Assembly (NCBI RefSeq): GCF_001315105.1
Contig: NZ_BAZR01000004.1
Coordinates: 124,001-188,000, forward strand
DNA length: 64,000 nt
From: Paenibacillus sp. JCM 10914
Lineage (GTDB): Bacteria; Bacillota; Bacilli; Paenibacillales; Paenibacillaceae
Reading direction: 5' to 3'
A model generated the notes under the pieces. The model worked only from the letters and a program-made list of their open reading frames with translations, made no database searches and was not told the origin of the DNA. The translations under genes were made by a program, and so were the position numbers. This document shows positions 1-8,790 of the stretch, in pieces (the first letter of the stretch is position 1; each line of letters opens with the position of its first letter).

Positions 1-1
1 G

Positions 2-316
2 AGTACATTGCCAGAAGATCAGCGTAACTGGTCAACTCGATGGCAGTATGAAGTTACTTGGAAAACACAAAGCAATGCAACCGAATATGTTAATCTTGAT
101 CCAGCTCCAGAAAGCGAAGAAGGAATTATCCGTCAGCGTGTAGAAGATATCTATACAGAAGCTAGAGCGAAAGCTTTGTTCGCGAAGGACGAAGCTGAAG
201 TAATCGCCGTGCTTGATAAGGCAGAAGCTGATGCTCAATCAGCTGGGTATGCTAAACTTCTCGCATACAAAACCGAGAAATGGCAAGCTAACCTGGCTCA
301 AATGAGAGGTCAATAA
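2..316 (+). CDS. Extracellular sugar-binding lipoprotein, C-terminal part only
   Basis: The frame enters at the left edge and stops with TAA at 314-316, so about 104 C-terminal residues remain. They match the C-terminus of the complete ABC solute-binding protein at 54797-56464 almost word for word (TLPxxxRNW, EVTWKTQ, TEYVNLDP, DKAEADAQ), so this is the end of a paralogous LplA/YtcQ-type lipoprotein that would bind oligosaccharides outside the membrane and deliver them to an ABC importer. A YesN/YesM pair follows directly, the usual arrangement for sensing the imported sugar. The permease genes, signal peptide and lipobox lie outside the window. The substrate cannot be inferred from this piece. 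Confidence 0.85.
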   Translation, partial: STLPEDQRNWSTRWQYEVTWKTQSNATEYVNLDPAPESEEGIIRQRVEDIYTEARAKALFAKDEAEVIAVLDKAEADAQSAGYAKLLAYKTEKWQANLAQMRGQ

Positions 317-329
317 TAATAATATGAAG

Positions 330-370
330 TCCGAAAGGGTATGCTGCGTATGCAGCATACCCTTATCGGA
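330..370 (+). terminator. Strong hairpin between binding-protein gene and yesN-like gene
   Basis: A perfect 13-bp stem (335-347 with 352-364, loop GTAT) is extended by a second 4-bp stem (330-333 with 367-370). There is no long T run after it, so it may act as a partial terminator or as an mRNA stabiliser that lowers regulator expression relative to the binding protein. It also argues against translation starting at 324. Confidence 0.6.
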
Positions 371-392
371 ATTTAGGGGGGAAATGATACCC

Positions 393-1967
393 GTGTATAA
401 AGTGCTTCTGGCGGACGATGAAATATTGGATCTAGAGGGTATGAAAAGCTTTATTCCATGGGAAAGTCTCGGAATGACGGTGGTGGATTCCGTTAATAAC
501 GGCTTTGCGGCTTGGGAGGTATTACAGCAAGAGGAAATCAATATCCTTGTGACCGATGTCAGAATGCCTAATATGACGGGAATTGAGTTAGCACAAAAGG
601 CGTTGAAGGTACAGGATGATCTACAGGTTATTTTCGTAAGCGGTTACCAGGATTTCAGTTACGTTAAGCAAGCGATTGCTCTGAATGCTTGTAATTATGT
701 GTTGAAACCGATGGAGGATGAAGAACTGATTGAAGCATTAATGAAGGCGAAGCTCGATCTGGACAAGCTCCAAGAGCGAAAGGAGACTGAGCGCGCTTAT
801 CAAGAGATGATTCCCATACTAAAGAATCAGTATTTGCTACAGATCTTACAGAAGCCCTATGACGGTGCGATGCTCGGCATCATTAAGCGTGAATATCATT
901 TAAATGAAATGGAATGGCCAGTACGGGTGATATTGCTGGAACTGGATGACGTAAGCACATGGCGTATGCATGCTCAAGATACGGGTGATCAGAAAGTGCA
1001 ACATGATCAATATTTTACGCAGTTGCATAAGCTGCTAGAGCAGAGTGGGTTTCGTCATTTTTGCAAAGTAACAGATCAGCGCATGGCGGTATTAATGGAC
1101 GTAATGAAAGGTAAGTCTGATATTCAAGCTGCACTTGAACGGTTGAGTGAGTTTTTTTCTCTAACTGTAACTGTCGGAGAAGGTGGAGCAGCACACCGTC
1201 TGGAGGAACTTCATGCTTCTTATCTTATGGCGGAAGGTGCTCTGGAACAGAAGATGTTCCGTGGTAAAGGAAAGTGGATCTTGTACAATGAAGTTCCAAC
1301 AGAGGATCGGGAGGACGCCAAAAGTCTCGACATTCGGTTAGATGCGTTATTCACCGCTATGACCAACTATGATATCGTTGGCATTCATGATGAAGTGGAA
1401 GCGATCCAACTGCTTGCTTCCAATATCCGTTCGAAATTTACAATCCGCAATCTTGGGGTTTATATTATATTGAAATTGGATGCCCATCTGAATACGATGC
1501 ATGAGGATTTATTTCAGATGCTCGGTATTGAATTGAAGAATCTGGATGTATTGCTGCAGTTTGAAACGATGGATGATATATTCTCTTGGCTGCGAATGAA
1601 AGTGTTCGAGATTTCGGAAAAACTGAATTTTCGCAAGTCCAGCAAGAATGGACGACTGGTAGAGGAGATCATCGAGAATATTCGTGAGCGGGTACACGAG
1701 AATATTACGCTGCGTGACATGGCTAATCGATTCTCTTTCTCCCCCAACTATCTCGGTGTTCTGTTCAAAGAGGAAACAGGGTATAATTTTAGCGACTACG
1801 TCATCAAGCTTCGAATGGAGCGTGCCCGAGATTTGTTAATCAGCACAAAGCTGAAGATCTATGAAGTCGCTTCACAGACCGGGTATCAGTATTTACCTTA
1901 CTTCAGCAGGCAATTCAAAGATATTTATGGCATGACACCGCTGGAATATCGTCGTAAACATTCTTAA
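393..1967 (+). CDS. YesN-type response regulator with AraC DNA-binding domain
   Basis: Cytoplasmic transcription factor. Residues 1-120 form a receiver domain (LLADDE acidic pocket, phospho-acceptor Asp at about residue 55 in VTDVRMP, FVSGY, KP motif), followed by a poorly conserved linker of about 280 residues and a C-terminal AraC/XylS double helix-turn-helix (ITLRDMANRF, FKEETGYNF, EVASQTGYQ, FSRQFKDIYGMTP). Length (524 residues) is normal for the YesN class. I prefer GTG 393 because a G-rich Shine-Dalgarno at 375-381 precedes it; ATG 384 in the same frame is an alternative but lies too close to that site. It is followed 37 bp later by the cognate sensor kinase gene and probably controls the sugar importer whose binding protein ends upstream. 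Confidence 0.9.
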   Translation: MYKVLLADDEILDLEGMKSFIPWESLGMTVVDSVNNGFAAWEVLQQEEINILVTDVRMPNMTGIELAQKALKVQDDLQVIFVSGYQDFSYVKQAIALNACNYVLKPMEDEELIEALMKAKLDLDKLQERKETERAYQEMIPILKNQYLLQILQKPYDGAMLGIIKREYHLNEMEWPVRVILLELDDVSTWRMHAQDTGDQKVQHDQYFTQLHKLLEQSGFRHFCKVTDQRMAVLMDVMKGKSDIQAALERLSEFFSLTVTVGEGGAAHRLEELHASYLMAEGALEQKMFRGKGKWILYNEVPTEDREDAKSLDIRLDALFTAMTNYDIVGIHDEVEAIQLLASNIRSKFTIRNLGVYIILKLDAHLNTMHEDLFQMLGIELKNLDVLLQFETMDDIFSWLRMKVFEISEKLNFRKSSKNGRLVEEIIENIRERVHENITLRDMANRFSFSPNYLGVLFKEETGYNFSDYVIKLRMERARDLLISTKLKIYEVASQTGYQYLPYFSRQFKDIYGMTPLEYRRKHS

Positions 1968-2004
1968 TTGGCAATATATTAGGAAGATGATGGGATTGTG
2001 ATGG

Positions 2005-3792
2005 ATGGCAAGAAAATTTGAGCGGATACGAGTGAGAATACCATTCGGTTATAAATTAATGGTGTCTTACTGCGTGTTCATTATTATACCGGTGCTGCTG
2101 GTAGGCAATATCGCGAATCAAGTCTTTGTAAAATCGATTCGGGATCAGACCTACAATAATATTCAGGGTACACTATACCAGATGAGTGATAATATTTCTT
2201 ACAAGATGGAGGATATTACCCGCATCTCGGACATGCTTTATTTCGATTCCAACTTCAACAATCGAATAAGTTACACCGGCAGCCCATGGGTGTCTTACGA
2301 TACGACGGTAAAAGTGCTGATTCCGAAGCTGGAAACCGCAGTCAGTACGGCGAATCGAAGAATATGGCTGTCTTTATATCTTCGAAACGAAGAAATCGGC
2401 GAGATTTACGATACGTATGCCTATTCTGATCCCCTTGATTCTAATAAACGCTTGTTTGATATTTACAAGTACGATCGGTTGGAGGATAAGACTTGGTACA
2501 AGCTGTACCCTGAAAGCGAGAGTTATGGATCTACTCTCCAGTGGAGTCAAATCGAAGATGATGCCAGTCACCAGCGGATCTCCTTGCTTCGCAGACTGAT
2601 CAGCATTACTTCGATCAAGCCAGATGAAATCGGGTTCATGCGAATCAATGTTAGTCTGAATGACTTGTTTGAGAGCATGGACTACAATAAGATTGGCGAT
2701 GGCACTGCACTCTACTTAACTGATGCCCAAGGAAGAATCGTTCTTTCCTCCGGCGGCAACGGTGAAACGGTGTTTAAGGAGAATGAGCTGCGGAACAATG
2801 GCGATCTGCTCATCAGCAAACCGATTCCGATGCTGGACTGGAGCATAAATGCGGTAATTCCTTCTGCGCTTGTAGAGAAGGATACGGTGAAGATCCGGAA
2901 CATCACGTTGTTAATCTGTCTAATATGTATCGTGATTTTTTCGATTGCAAGTATGGTGATCTCAAGATATTTTAGTCTGCGAGTATCCAAGATTGTATCG
3001 GTGCTGGATTCGTTCCAGGAAGGGGAATTTCACAAGCGGGCGCACTTTAAAGGAAATGATGAATTCTCCCATATCGCCTCGGCTTTGAATGACATGGGCA
3101 GTAATATCGGGCAGCTGATTAACGAAGTGTACTTGGCTGATCTTCAGAAGAAGGAAGCGGAGCTGGAGTCTCTACACGCTCAGATTAACCCGCACTTCCT
3201 ATATAACACGCTATCGTCTATTAGCAGACTCGCACGGTTTGGCATGCTGGATAAACTTCAGCGGATGGTAATGGATCTGGCCAAGTTCTATCGTTTGTCC
3301 TTGAACGATGGTCGCAATATTATCTCCGTGAAGAATGAACTAGAGCAGGCGCAGGCGTACATTGATATTCAGAAGATCAAATACGACGATCGTATGCGCG
3401 TAACCTATGATTACGCTCCTGAAGTCGTTCGTTATGAGACGGTGAAGCTTGTACTGCAGCCGTTCATTGAAAATGTACTGGAACATGCCTGGACGGGGGA
3501 ATCGATCGATATCCGAATTACGGCCAGAGCGCTTGCGGATGTGCTCGAATTTAAGATTATTGATAATGGGGTTGGTTTCCCTCCAGGAAGAAGTCTTGAC
3601 CACACTGGTGGATCAGATCTGATGAACGCAGGCTATGGTATCCGTAATGTCGATCAGCGTATTAAACTGCATTATGGTAATGAATACGGGGTCACTTTAT
3701 TTAGTCGGGCTGGAATCGGAACGACGGTTCGCATCATTATTCCGTTAGAGAAACGGAATGTGTCTGAAATACGTAAGAAGAAAGGAATGTAA
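2005..3792 (+). CDS. YesM-type sensor histidine kinase
   Basis: Membrane sensor kinase of the LytS/YesM class, partner of the YesN-type regulator just upstream. A transmembrane helix at about residues 15-35 (FIIIPVLLVG), an extracellular sensor region of about 260 residues, a second helix near 297-322 and a HAMP segment are visible. The kinase core contains the phospho-acceptor His397 in INPHFLYNT, an N box with LQPFIENVLEHA and G boxes DNGVGFP and GYGIRNVDQR. Phosphotransfer to the receiver Asp of the neighbour is expected. The start is uncertain because several near-cognate codons cluster at 1998-2007; ATG 2005 was taken. The ligand is not predictable, but the location next to an oligosaccharide-binding protein points to a sugar signal. 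Confidence 0.9.
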   Translation: MARKFERIRVRIPFGYKLMVSYCVFIIIPVLLVGNIANQVFVKSIRDQTYNNIQGTLYQMSDNISYKMEDITRISDMLYFDSNFNNRISYTGSPWVSYDTTVKVLIPKLETAVSTANRRIWLSLYLRNEEIGEIYDTYAYSDPLDSNKRLFDIYKYDRLEDKTWYKLYPESESYGSTLQWSQIEDDASHQRISLLRRLISITSIKPDEIGFMRINVSLNDLFESMDYNKIGDGTALYLTDAQGRIVLSSGGNGETVFKENELRNNGDLLISKPIPMLDWSINAVIPSALVEKDTVKIRNITLLICLICIVIFSIASMVISRYFSLRVSKIVSVLDSFQEGEFHKRAHFKGNDEFSHIASALNDMGSNIGQLINEVYLADLQKKEAELESLHAQINPHFLYNTLSSISRLARFGMLDKLQRMVMDLAKFYRLSLNDGRNIISVKNELEQAQAYIDIQKIKYDDRMRVTYDYAPEVVRYETVKLVLQPFIENVLEHAWTGESIDIRITARALADVLEFKIIDNGVGFPPGRSLDHTGGSDLMNAGYGIRNVDQRIKLHYGNEYGVTLFSRAGIGTTVRIIIPLEKRNVSEIRKKKGM

Positions 3793-3803
3793 GCAGCATT
3801 CGG

Positions 3804-3864
3804 AATCTCCCCGCGCTGGTCTATGTCAACTTTGTAGATTGGGCTTGACGCAGGGAGATTTTTT
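3804..3864 (+). terminator. Terminator after yesM-like gene
   Basis: AATCTCCC at 3804-3811 pairs with GGGAGATT at 3853-3860, followed by a T run. The loop is long (about 40 nt), so efficiency is uncertain. Confidence 0.55.
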
Positions 3865-3884
3865 CGGTATATTTACTTTATCCA

Positions 3885-3908
3885 ATAAAAGCATAAAAGC
3901 ATAAAAGC
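3885..3908. repeat. Three perfect tandem copies of ATAAAAGC
   Basis: The 8-mer ATAAAAGC occurs three times head to tail in the aroF leader region, followed by related GCGAAAGCG-like words. It is a small slippage-prone repeat; no function is evident. Confidence 0.7.
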
Positions 3909-3981
3909 GAACAAGCGCGAAAGCGATAATGGAATAGCTAATTTATGTTGGAATATCTATGGTAGAAAGAGGGTTAGTGAT

Positions 3982-5037
3982 ATGATCGTAATTACTTCCA
4001 ATCAAATCGTTGAGGAACAGATACAACTGATAGTGAGTGAAATAGAAAAGGAAGGGCTGCAAGCTCATGTATCCCGTGGAGCCGATCGTACTGTTATTGG
4101 GCTGATCGGTAGTGTTAATCCTAAGCTGGCCGAACATCTTCGTCAGATGAAGGGCGTGGAGAACGTTATCAAGATCTCCAAATCCTATAAGCTTGCCAGT
4201 CGCGACTTTCATCCGGATGACACAATCATCGATATTAAAGGAACCAAGATCGGCGGAGGCAACTTGGTTGTGATGGGCGGTCCTTGCGCCGTAGAATCGG
4301 CCCAGCAGATCGATGACATCGCCAAGCTGGTTAAAGCGGCCGGCGGGCAGGTGCTTCGCGGTGGGGCGTTTAAACCTCGCACAGGCCCTTATAGCTTCCA
4401 GGGCGTCGGCGTTGAAGGTTTGATCATGATGGCTGAGGCTGGACAGCGTCACGGGCTCTTGACGATCACAGAAGTGATGACACCGGAGTATGTGGATATT
4501 TGTGCGGAGTATGCAGACATTCTGCAGGTCGGTACACGCAACATGCAGAACTTCGATCTATTGCGCAAGCTTGGAACATGCGGCAAGCCCGTCCTGCTGA
4601 AGCGAGGTTTCAGCGCAACTTATGATGAACTGCTGAATGCAGCTGAATATATTCTGGCTGGCGGCAACCCTGATGTTATGCTCTGCGAGCGTGGAATCCG
4701 AACATTCGAGTCGTATACTCGCAACACGTTGGATTTATCTGCTATCCCGGTGCTGCAGCAGCTTAGCCACTTGCCCGTGATCTCGGATCCGAGTCATGGT
4801 ACCGGACGCAGAGAACTGGTTGAGCCGATGTCGAAGGCTTCTGTAGCCGCTGGTGCAGATGGGCTTATCATCGAAATGCACACCGACCCTGATAATTCCA
4901 TGACGGGTGATGGCGTACAGTCATTGTTCCCGGATCAATTCGCTGCGCTCCTGAAGGATCTTGAACAACTGGCTCCACTAGTTGGCAAGAGCTTTAATAC
5001 AGCTAAAGCACCGGCTTCGGAATTCGCGCGCGTATAG
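3982..5037 (+). CDS. aroF: 3-deoxy-7-phosphoheptulonate (DAHP) synthase, type I-beta with ferredoxin-like domain
   Basis: First enzyme of the shikimate pathway: condenses phosphoenolpyruvate with erythrose 4-phosphate to DAHP in the cytoplasm. Residues 1 to about 75 form the regulatory ferredoxin-like domain seen in Thermotoga-type DAHP synthases; the TIM-barrel catalytic domain follows with GGPCAVES (99-106, metal-ligand Cys102), KPRTGPYSFQG, LLKRG, CERGIRTFE, DPSHGTGRR and EMHTDPD. Length 351 is normal for this type. No chorismate-mutase domain is present, so feedback control would act through the ferredoxin-like domain. ATG 3982 has GAGGG upstream. It stands alone between two terminators. 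Confidence 0.95.
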   Translation: MIVITSNQIVEEQIQLIVSEIEKEGLQAHVSRGADRTVIGLIGSVNPKLAEHLRQMKGVENVIKISKSYKLASRDFHPDDTIIDIKGTKIGGGNLVVMGGPCAVESAQQIDDIAKLVKAAGGQVLRGGAFKPRTGPYSFQGVGVEGLIMMAEAGQRHGLLTITEVMTPEYVDICAEYADILQVGTRNMQNFDLLRKLGTCGKPVLLKRGFSATYDELLNAAEYILAGGNPDVMLCERGIRTFESYTRNTLDLSAIPVLQQLSHLPVISDPSHGTGRRELVEPMSKASVAAGADGLIIEMHTDPDNSMTGDGVQSLFPDQFAALLKDLEQLAPLVGKSFNTAKAPASEFARV

Positions 5038-5101
5038 ACTTGAGAGACAGAAATTCATTGTAGTGATCGCCATACATTTAGATAAATAATAGTCTATCTA
5101 A

Positions 5102-5134
5102 AGACACTTGCATCGGCATCGCAGGTGTCTTTTT
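5102..5134 (+). terminator. Terminator after aroF
   Basis: AGACACTTGC (5102-5111) pairs with GCAGGTGTCT (5121-5130), one G-T wobble, loop ATCGGCATC, followed by TTTT. Confidence 0.85.
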
Positions 5135-5161
5135 GCTGGAGTTACAATTACTGGTTTTTCA

Positions 5162-5178
5162 TGTCAATATATATAACA
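5162..5178. promoter_or_regulatory. GlnR/TnrA-type nitrogen box
   Basis: TGTCA-ATATATA-TAACA fits the TGTNA-N7-TNACA consensus for Bacillus GlnR/TnrA exactly. It lies 28 bp upstream of the glnA -35 element, a position suited to either activation or repression. A looser 29-bp dyad (ACATT...AATGT, 5264-5292) lies downstream of the promoter and could be a second site. Confidence 0.65.
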
Positions 5179-5206
5179 TCAATTTCAAAAATACCTGACA
5201 TAACTA

Positions 5207-5236
5207 TTGACGTAAGGTTATCTCCCGGCATATAAT
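5207..5236 (+). promoter_or_regulatory. Sigma-A-type promoter of glnA
   Basis: TTGACG (5207-5212), 18-bp spacer, TATAAT (5231-5236). A start near 5243 gives a leader of about 70 nt before the glnA ribosome binding site. Confidence 0.75.
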
Positions 5237-5314
5237 GACGAAAAGAAAATCGAAAGATTATGAACATTGTTAAGTCATTAGTGTCATAATGTTCGGAAAT
5301 TGGGAGGAAGAGAC

Positions 5315-6739
5315 ATGTCCGTAGAGAAAGTATTGCAAACAATTCAAGAAAACAACATTGAGTGGGTCGATTTTCGTTTTGTAGATTTGTCAGGCCGGGT
5401 ACATCACATTACCTTGCCGGCTGCAGAAGTAGATGAAGAAACATTCGTGAATGGGGTAGCTTTTGACGGGTCTTCTATTCCAGGTTTCCGTGGCATTGAA
5501 GAATCCGATATGGTTATGATGCCTGATCCAGGTTCTTGCTATATCGATCCGTTTACAGCGCATTCCACACTTAATATTATGAGTAACATTTATACACCGG
5601 AAGGCGAGGCATATGAGCGTGACCCACGCGGTATCGCAGCTCGTGCGGAACAATATCTTCAGGAAACAGGCGTTGGTACTGCAGCGTTCTTCGCGCCGGA
5701 GTCCGAGTTCTTCCTGTTCGATGATGTTCGCTATGAAACTACGATGAACGGCTCCAGCTACCAAGTCGATTCCGAAGAAGCGGCTTGGAACACAAACCGC
5801 AAGGAAGAAGGCGGTAACCTCGGCTTTAAAGTTGGCGTCAAAGGTGGCTATGTTCCAGTAGCTCCAGTGGATACACAGCAAGATATCCGTAGCGAAATGT
5901 GCCGTTTGCTTGGGGAAGCCGGCCTTCGCGTTGAGCGTCATCATCATGAAGTGGCTACTGCTGGCCAAGCAGAAATCAACTTCCGATTCGATACATTGAA
6001 GAAAACAGCCGACAATCTGTTGATCTATAAATATATTGTGCATAACACGGCTCGCCAATACGGCAAGACAGCAACCTTTATGCCGAAGCCATTGTTCGGT
6101 GACAACGGTAGCGGCATGCACGTTCACCAATCGATCTTCGACGGCGATACGCCTAAGTTCTACGAAAAAGGCGCATATGCGAACTTGAGTGAGATGGCAC
6201 TTCATTATATCGGTGGTATCTTGTATCATGCACCAGCATTGATCGCTTTGACGAATCCGAGCACGAACTCCTTCAAACGTCTGGTACCAGGCTATGAAGC
6301 TCCAGTCAACCTCGTATTCTCCAAAGGTAACCGTTCTGCAGCTGTGCGGATTCCTGTTGCTGCTGTAACACCTAAGGGCTGTCGTATCGAGTTCCGTACG
6401 CCAGACTCCACGGCTAACCCTTACCTTGCTTTCTCAGCTATGCTGATGGCAGGTCTGGACGGAATCAAGCGCAAAATCGATCCAACGGCTCTCGGATATG
6501 GACCATACGACAAGAACATCTACGAATTGTCCGACGCTGAGAAAAAGGAAATCCGCAGCGTGCCAGGTTCCCTGGATGAGGCACTTGATGCATTGCAAGC
6601 TGATTCCGAGTTCTTGACAGAGGGCGGCGTATTTACACAAGAATTCCTGGATAACTTCATTGAGTTCAAACGTGCTGAAGCTAAAGCGATCAACATCCGC
6701 GTTCATCCGCATGAGTACTCCCTGTACTACGATATCTAA
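5315..6739 (+). CDS. glnA: Glutamine synthetase, GSI-beta type
   Basis: ATP-dependent ligation of ammonia to glutamate; cytoplasmic dodecamer. Length 474 and the internal segment YQVDSEEAAWN (about residues 150-160) identify the GSI-beta subclass rather than the 444-residue GSI-alpha form of Bacillus. Visible motifs are FDGSSIPGF, APESEFFLF, GGYVPVAP, HHHEVATAGQ, GDNGSGMHVH, NPSTNSFKRL and IEFRTPD. Tyr403 in DKNIYEL sits where enteric GSI-beta enzymes are adenylylated (NLYDL). ATG 5315 follows GGGAGGAAG by a good spacing, so I reject the upstream TTG. No glnR gene is adjacent; a nitrogen-regulator box and strong promoter precede it and a terminator follows. Confidence 0.95.
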   Translation: MSVEKVLQTIQENNIEWVDFRFVDLSGRVHHITLPAAEVDEETFVNGVAFDGSSIPGFRGIEESDMVMMPDPGSCYIDPFTAHSTLNIMSNIYTPEGEAYERDPRGIAARAEQYLQETGVGTAAFFAPESEFFLFDDVRYETTMNGSSYQVDSEEAAWNTNRKEEGGNLGFKVGVKGGYVPVAPVDTQQDIRSEMCRLLGEAGLRVERHHHEVATAGQAEINFRFDTLKKTADNLLIYKYIVHNTARQYGKTATFMPKPLFGDNGSGMHVHQSIFDGDTPKFYEKGAYANLSEMALHYIGGILYHAPALIALTNPSTNSFKRLVPGYEAPVNLVFSKGNRSAAVRIPVAAVTPKGCRIEFRTPDSTANPYLAFSAMLMAGLDGIKRKIDPTALGYGPYDKNIYELSDAEKKEIRSVPGSLDEALDALQADSEFLTEGGVFTQEFLDNFIEFKRAEAKAINIRVHPHEYSLYYDI

Positions 6740-6754
6740 TTTTAATATGATGGA

Positions 6755-6790
6755 AGACGCCGAGGGCCACGTGCCCTTAGGCGTCTTTTT
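6755..6790 (+). terminator. Terminator after glnA
   Basis: AGACGCC (6755-6761) pairs with GGCGTCT (6780-6786), with a nested inner stem AGGGC/GCCCT, followed by TTTTT. Confidence 0.9.
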
Positions 6791-6828
6791 CGGTGTAGAT
6801 CCCCGCTGCAAATCGAGAATAAATACAC

Positions 6829-6857
6829 TTGATGGAGCATCAGATTGTTGCTATGAT
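6829..6857 (+). promoter_or_regulatory. Sigma-A-type promoter of serC
   Basis: TTGATG (6829-6834), 17-bp spacer, TATGAT (6852-6857), 55 bp before the serC ATG. Confidence 0.6.
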
Positions 6858-6911
6858 TAGCTTTAAATCTATAAAGCGATAAAGGGAACGAAAGAAAGGG
6901 TGGAGAGTCAT

Positions 6912-7998
6912 ATGAGCAAGAGAGCTTACAATTTTAATGCCGGTCCTGCTGCATTGCCGCTAGAGGTGCTGGAACGCGCGCAGGCTGAGTTTGTGGATTA
7001 CGGGGGTACCGGCATGTCCATCATGGAGATGTCCCATCGAGGGGCTGTATACGAGGCTGTACATAATGAGGCACAGGAGCGTTTATTGTCTCTGCTCGGC
7101 AATCCCTCCGGATATAAGGTGTTATTCATTCAGGGTGGGCCAGTACACAGTTCGCGATGATTCCGATGAATTTCCTTGGAGAAGGCCAGGTTGCCGATTA
7201 TGTCATGACAGGCAGTTGGGCTGACAAAGCGATTAAGGAAGCGAAGTTGATCGGAAATACTCAGGTTGTAGCTTCTTCCGAAGCCAGCGGGTACATGAGC
7301 TTGCCATCACTGCAAGATATACAACCATCCGATAATGCTGCATACCTTCATTTGACGTCCAATGAGACGATTGAAGGCACGCAGTTCAAGTCATTCCCTG
7401 ATACCGGATCCGTGCCGCTCATTGTGGATATGTCGAGCGACATCCTGAGCCGTCCGTTTGATCTGAATCAATTCGCGATGGTGTATGCGGGTGCCCAGAA
7501 GAATCTTGGACCTTCAGGTGTGGCGGTCGTCATTGTCAGAGAGGATTTGATTACCGATCTCCGAAGCATCTTCCGACTATGCTGCGTTACAACACGTACT
7601 TGAAGAACAATTCACTCTATAATACGCCGCCATCTTTTGGTATCTATATGATTAATGAAGTTTTGAAATGGATTGAGGAAAAAGGCGGCCTCCAAGGTGT
7701 AGAGGCTATGAATCGCAAGAAAGCCTCATTGATTTATGATGCCATCGATCAGAGCGGCGGCTTCTATCGCGGCTGTGTGAGTCCAGAGTTCCGCTCGGAT
7801 ATGAACATTACGTTCAGGCTCGGCTCTGAGGAGCTGGAGAAGGAGTTTGTGAAGGCTTCTGAACAGGCAGGCTTCGTTGGTTTGAAAGGCCATCGCAGCG
7901 TGGGAGGCTTGCGTGCGTCCGTGTATAACGCGATCCCCTACGAGAACTGCCAGGCGCTTGTTGAGTTTATGCAGAATTTCCAAGCCAGCCACGAATAG
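6912..7998 (+). CDS. serC: Phosphoserine aminotransferase, two frameshifts in this sequence
   Basis: PLP enzyme converting 3-phosphohydroxypyruvate plus glutamate to phosphoserine (serine and B6 pathways). Three frames carry consecutive SerC blocks: YNFNAGPAALP...FIQGG, then MIPMNFLGEG...VYAGAQKNLGPSGV (PLP-lysine region), then MLRYNTYLKNNSLYNTPPSF...GHRSVGGLRASVYNA. One G missing from GGG at 7137-7139 and one C missing at 7561-7562 (CTCC-GAAG, restoring LPKHLPTML) rebuild a 362-residue protein of normal length with no gap. Both are homopolymer errors, so the gene is probably intact in the organism. ATG 6912 has GGTGGAGAG upstream. A monocistronic unit with its own promoter and terminator. 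Confidence 0.9.
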
Positions 7999-8015
7999 TC
8001 ATAGAGGAATGAGCG

Positions 8016-8047
8016 ACCCTCTGCCTGTTTAGGCGGGGGGTTGTTTC
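8016..8047 (+). terminator. Terminator after serC
   Basis: CCCTCTGCCT (8017-8026) pairs, with three wobbles, to AGGCGGGGGG (8031-8040), loop GTTT, followed by TTGTTT. Confidence 0.75.
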
Positions 8048-8129
8048 ATGGATTTTCCTCCAAGGTTTATTTCTACGAATAGGTTATAATAGAAGAAATA
8101 TTAAGTTGCAAAGGTGGATAAGAACAACC

Positions 8130-8594
8130 ATGGCTCTACACATCGTACTGGTCGAACCCGAAATCCCTGCCAATACGGGGAATATCGCAAGAACTTGCGC
8201 CGCTACCGGCACCCATTTGCATTTGGTTCGTCCGCTCGGCTTCAATACAGACGACAAGACGTTAAAACGTGCAGGATTGGATTACTGGTATGCTGTACAT
8301 ATCGAATATCACGATTCATTTGAGGAGTTGCAAGCGTTGTACCCGCATAGCCGATATTTCTTCGCGACAACCAAAGCGAACAAACGCTATGCGGATATAC
8401 AATTTCAAGATGAGGATTTTCTCGTATTCGGAAAAGAGACGAAGGGGCTGCCGCCGGAACTGCTTCAGGCAAACCTGGATACTTGTATCCGCATGCCCAT
8501 GACCGACAAAGTTCGCTCGCTTAATCTCTCCAATTCTGCAGCGATCGTTGTTTTTGAGGCGTTACGTCAGTTGGACTTCCCCGGTATGGAATAA
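8130..8594 (+). CDS. trmL: tRNA (cytidine(34)-2'-O)-methyltransferase TrmL
   Basis: SPOUT-family methyltransferase that 2'-O-methylates the wobble base of leucine tRNAs. The 154-residue protein shows the N-terminal HIVLVEPEIPANTGNIART, the SAM-binding trefoil-knot segments VFGKETKGLP and RMPMTDKVRSLNLSNSAAI, and normal length (B. subtilis CspR is similar). ATG 8130 is preferred over an upstream start because family members begin at MALHIV; AAGGTGG lies 13 bp upstream, a somewhat long spacing. It is a stand-alone gene between serC and abrB. Confidence 0.93.
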   Translation: MALHIVLVEPEIPANTGNIARTCAATGTHLHLVRPLGFNTDDKTLKRAGLDYWYAVHIEYHDSFEELQALYPHSRYFFATTKANKRYADIQFQDEDFLVFGKETKGLPPELLQANLDTCIRMPMTDKVRSLNLSNSAAIVVFEALRQLDFPGME

Positions 8595-8688
8595 GTTTCA
8601 TATGAAATAAGATTCAATAGGGAAAATTCATCCAGTATACCTATAAAGTCATGAAAAAAACTAAGAAATTCATAATGTGTAGCAGGAT

Positions 8689-8717
8689 TCGACAGCTTTT
8701 TATCGAACTATTATACT
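8689..8717 (+). promoter_or_regulatory. Candidate abrB promoter
   Basis: TCGACA (8689-8694), 17-bp spacer, TATACT (8712-8717), about 75 bp before the abrB start. The -35 element has one mismatch to consensus. Confidence 0.45.
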
Positions 8718-8790
8718 AGGTCATTATTATCAGTTCTGAACAGTGGTATCAGAAATCACTTGTTGAAGATGAAAGAGGTGTACAATCATT

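Noticed and set aside
3943..4452. 169-codon minus-strand frame over the start of aroF
   Set aside because: Antisense shadow of aroF with no ribosome site and no family resemblance.
5390..6229. 279-codon open frame on the minus strand inside glnA
   Set aside because: It is fully antisense to a highly conserved gene, lacks a ribosome site and has no recognisable motif; it results from codon bias.
6912..7998. serC as a true pseudogene
   Set aside because: Both shifts are single-base homopolymer changes with otherwise perfect conservation; the same error type recurs across the window.
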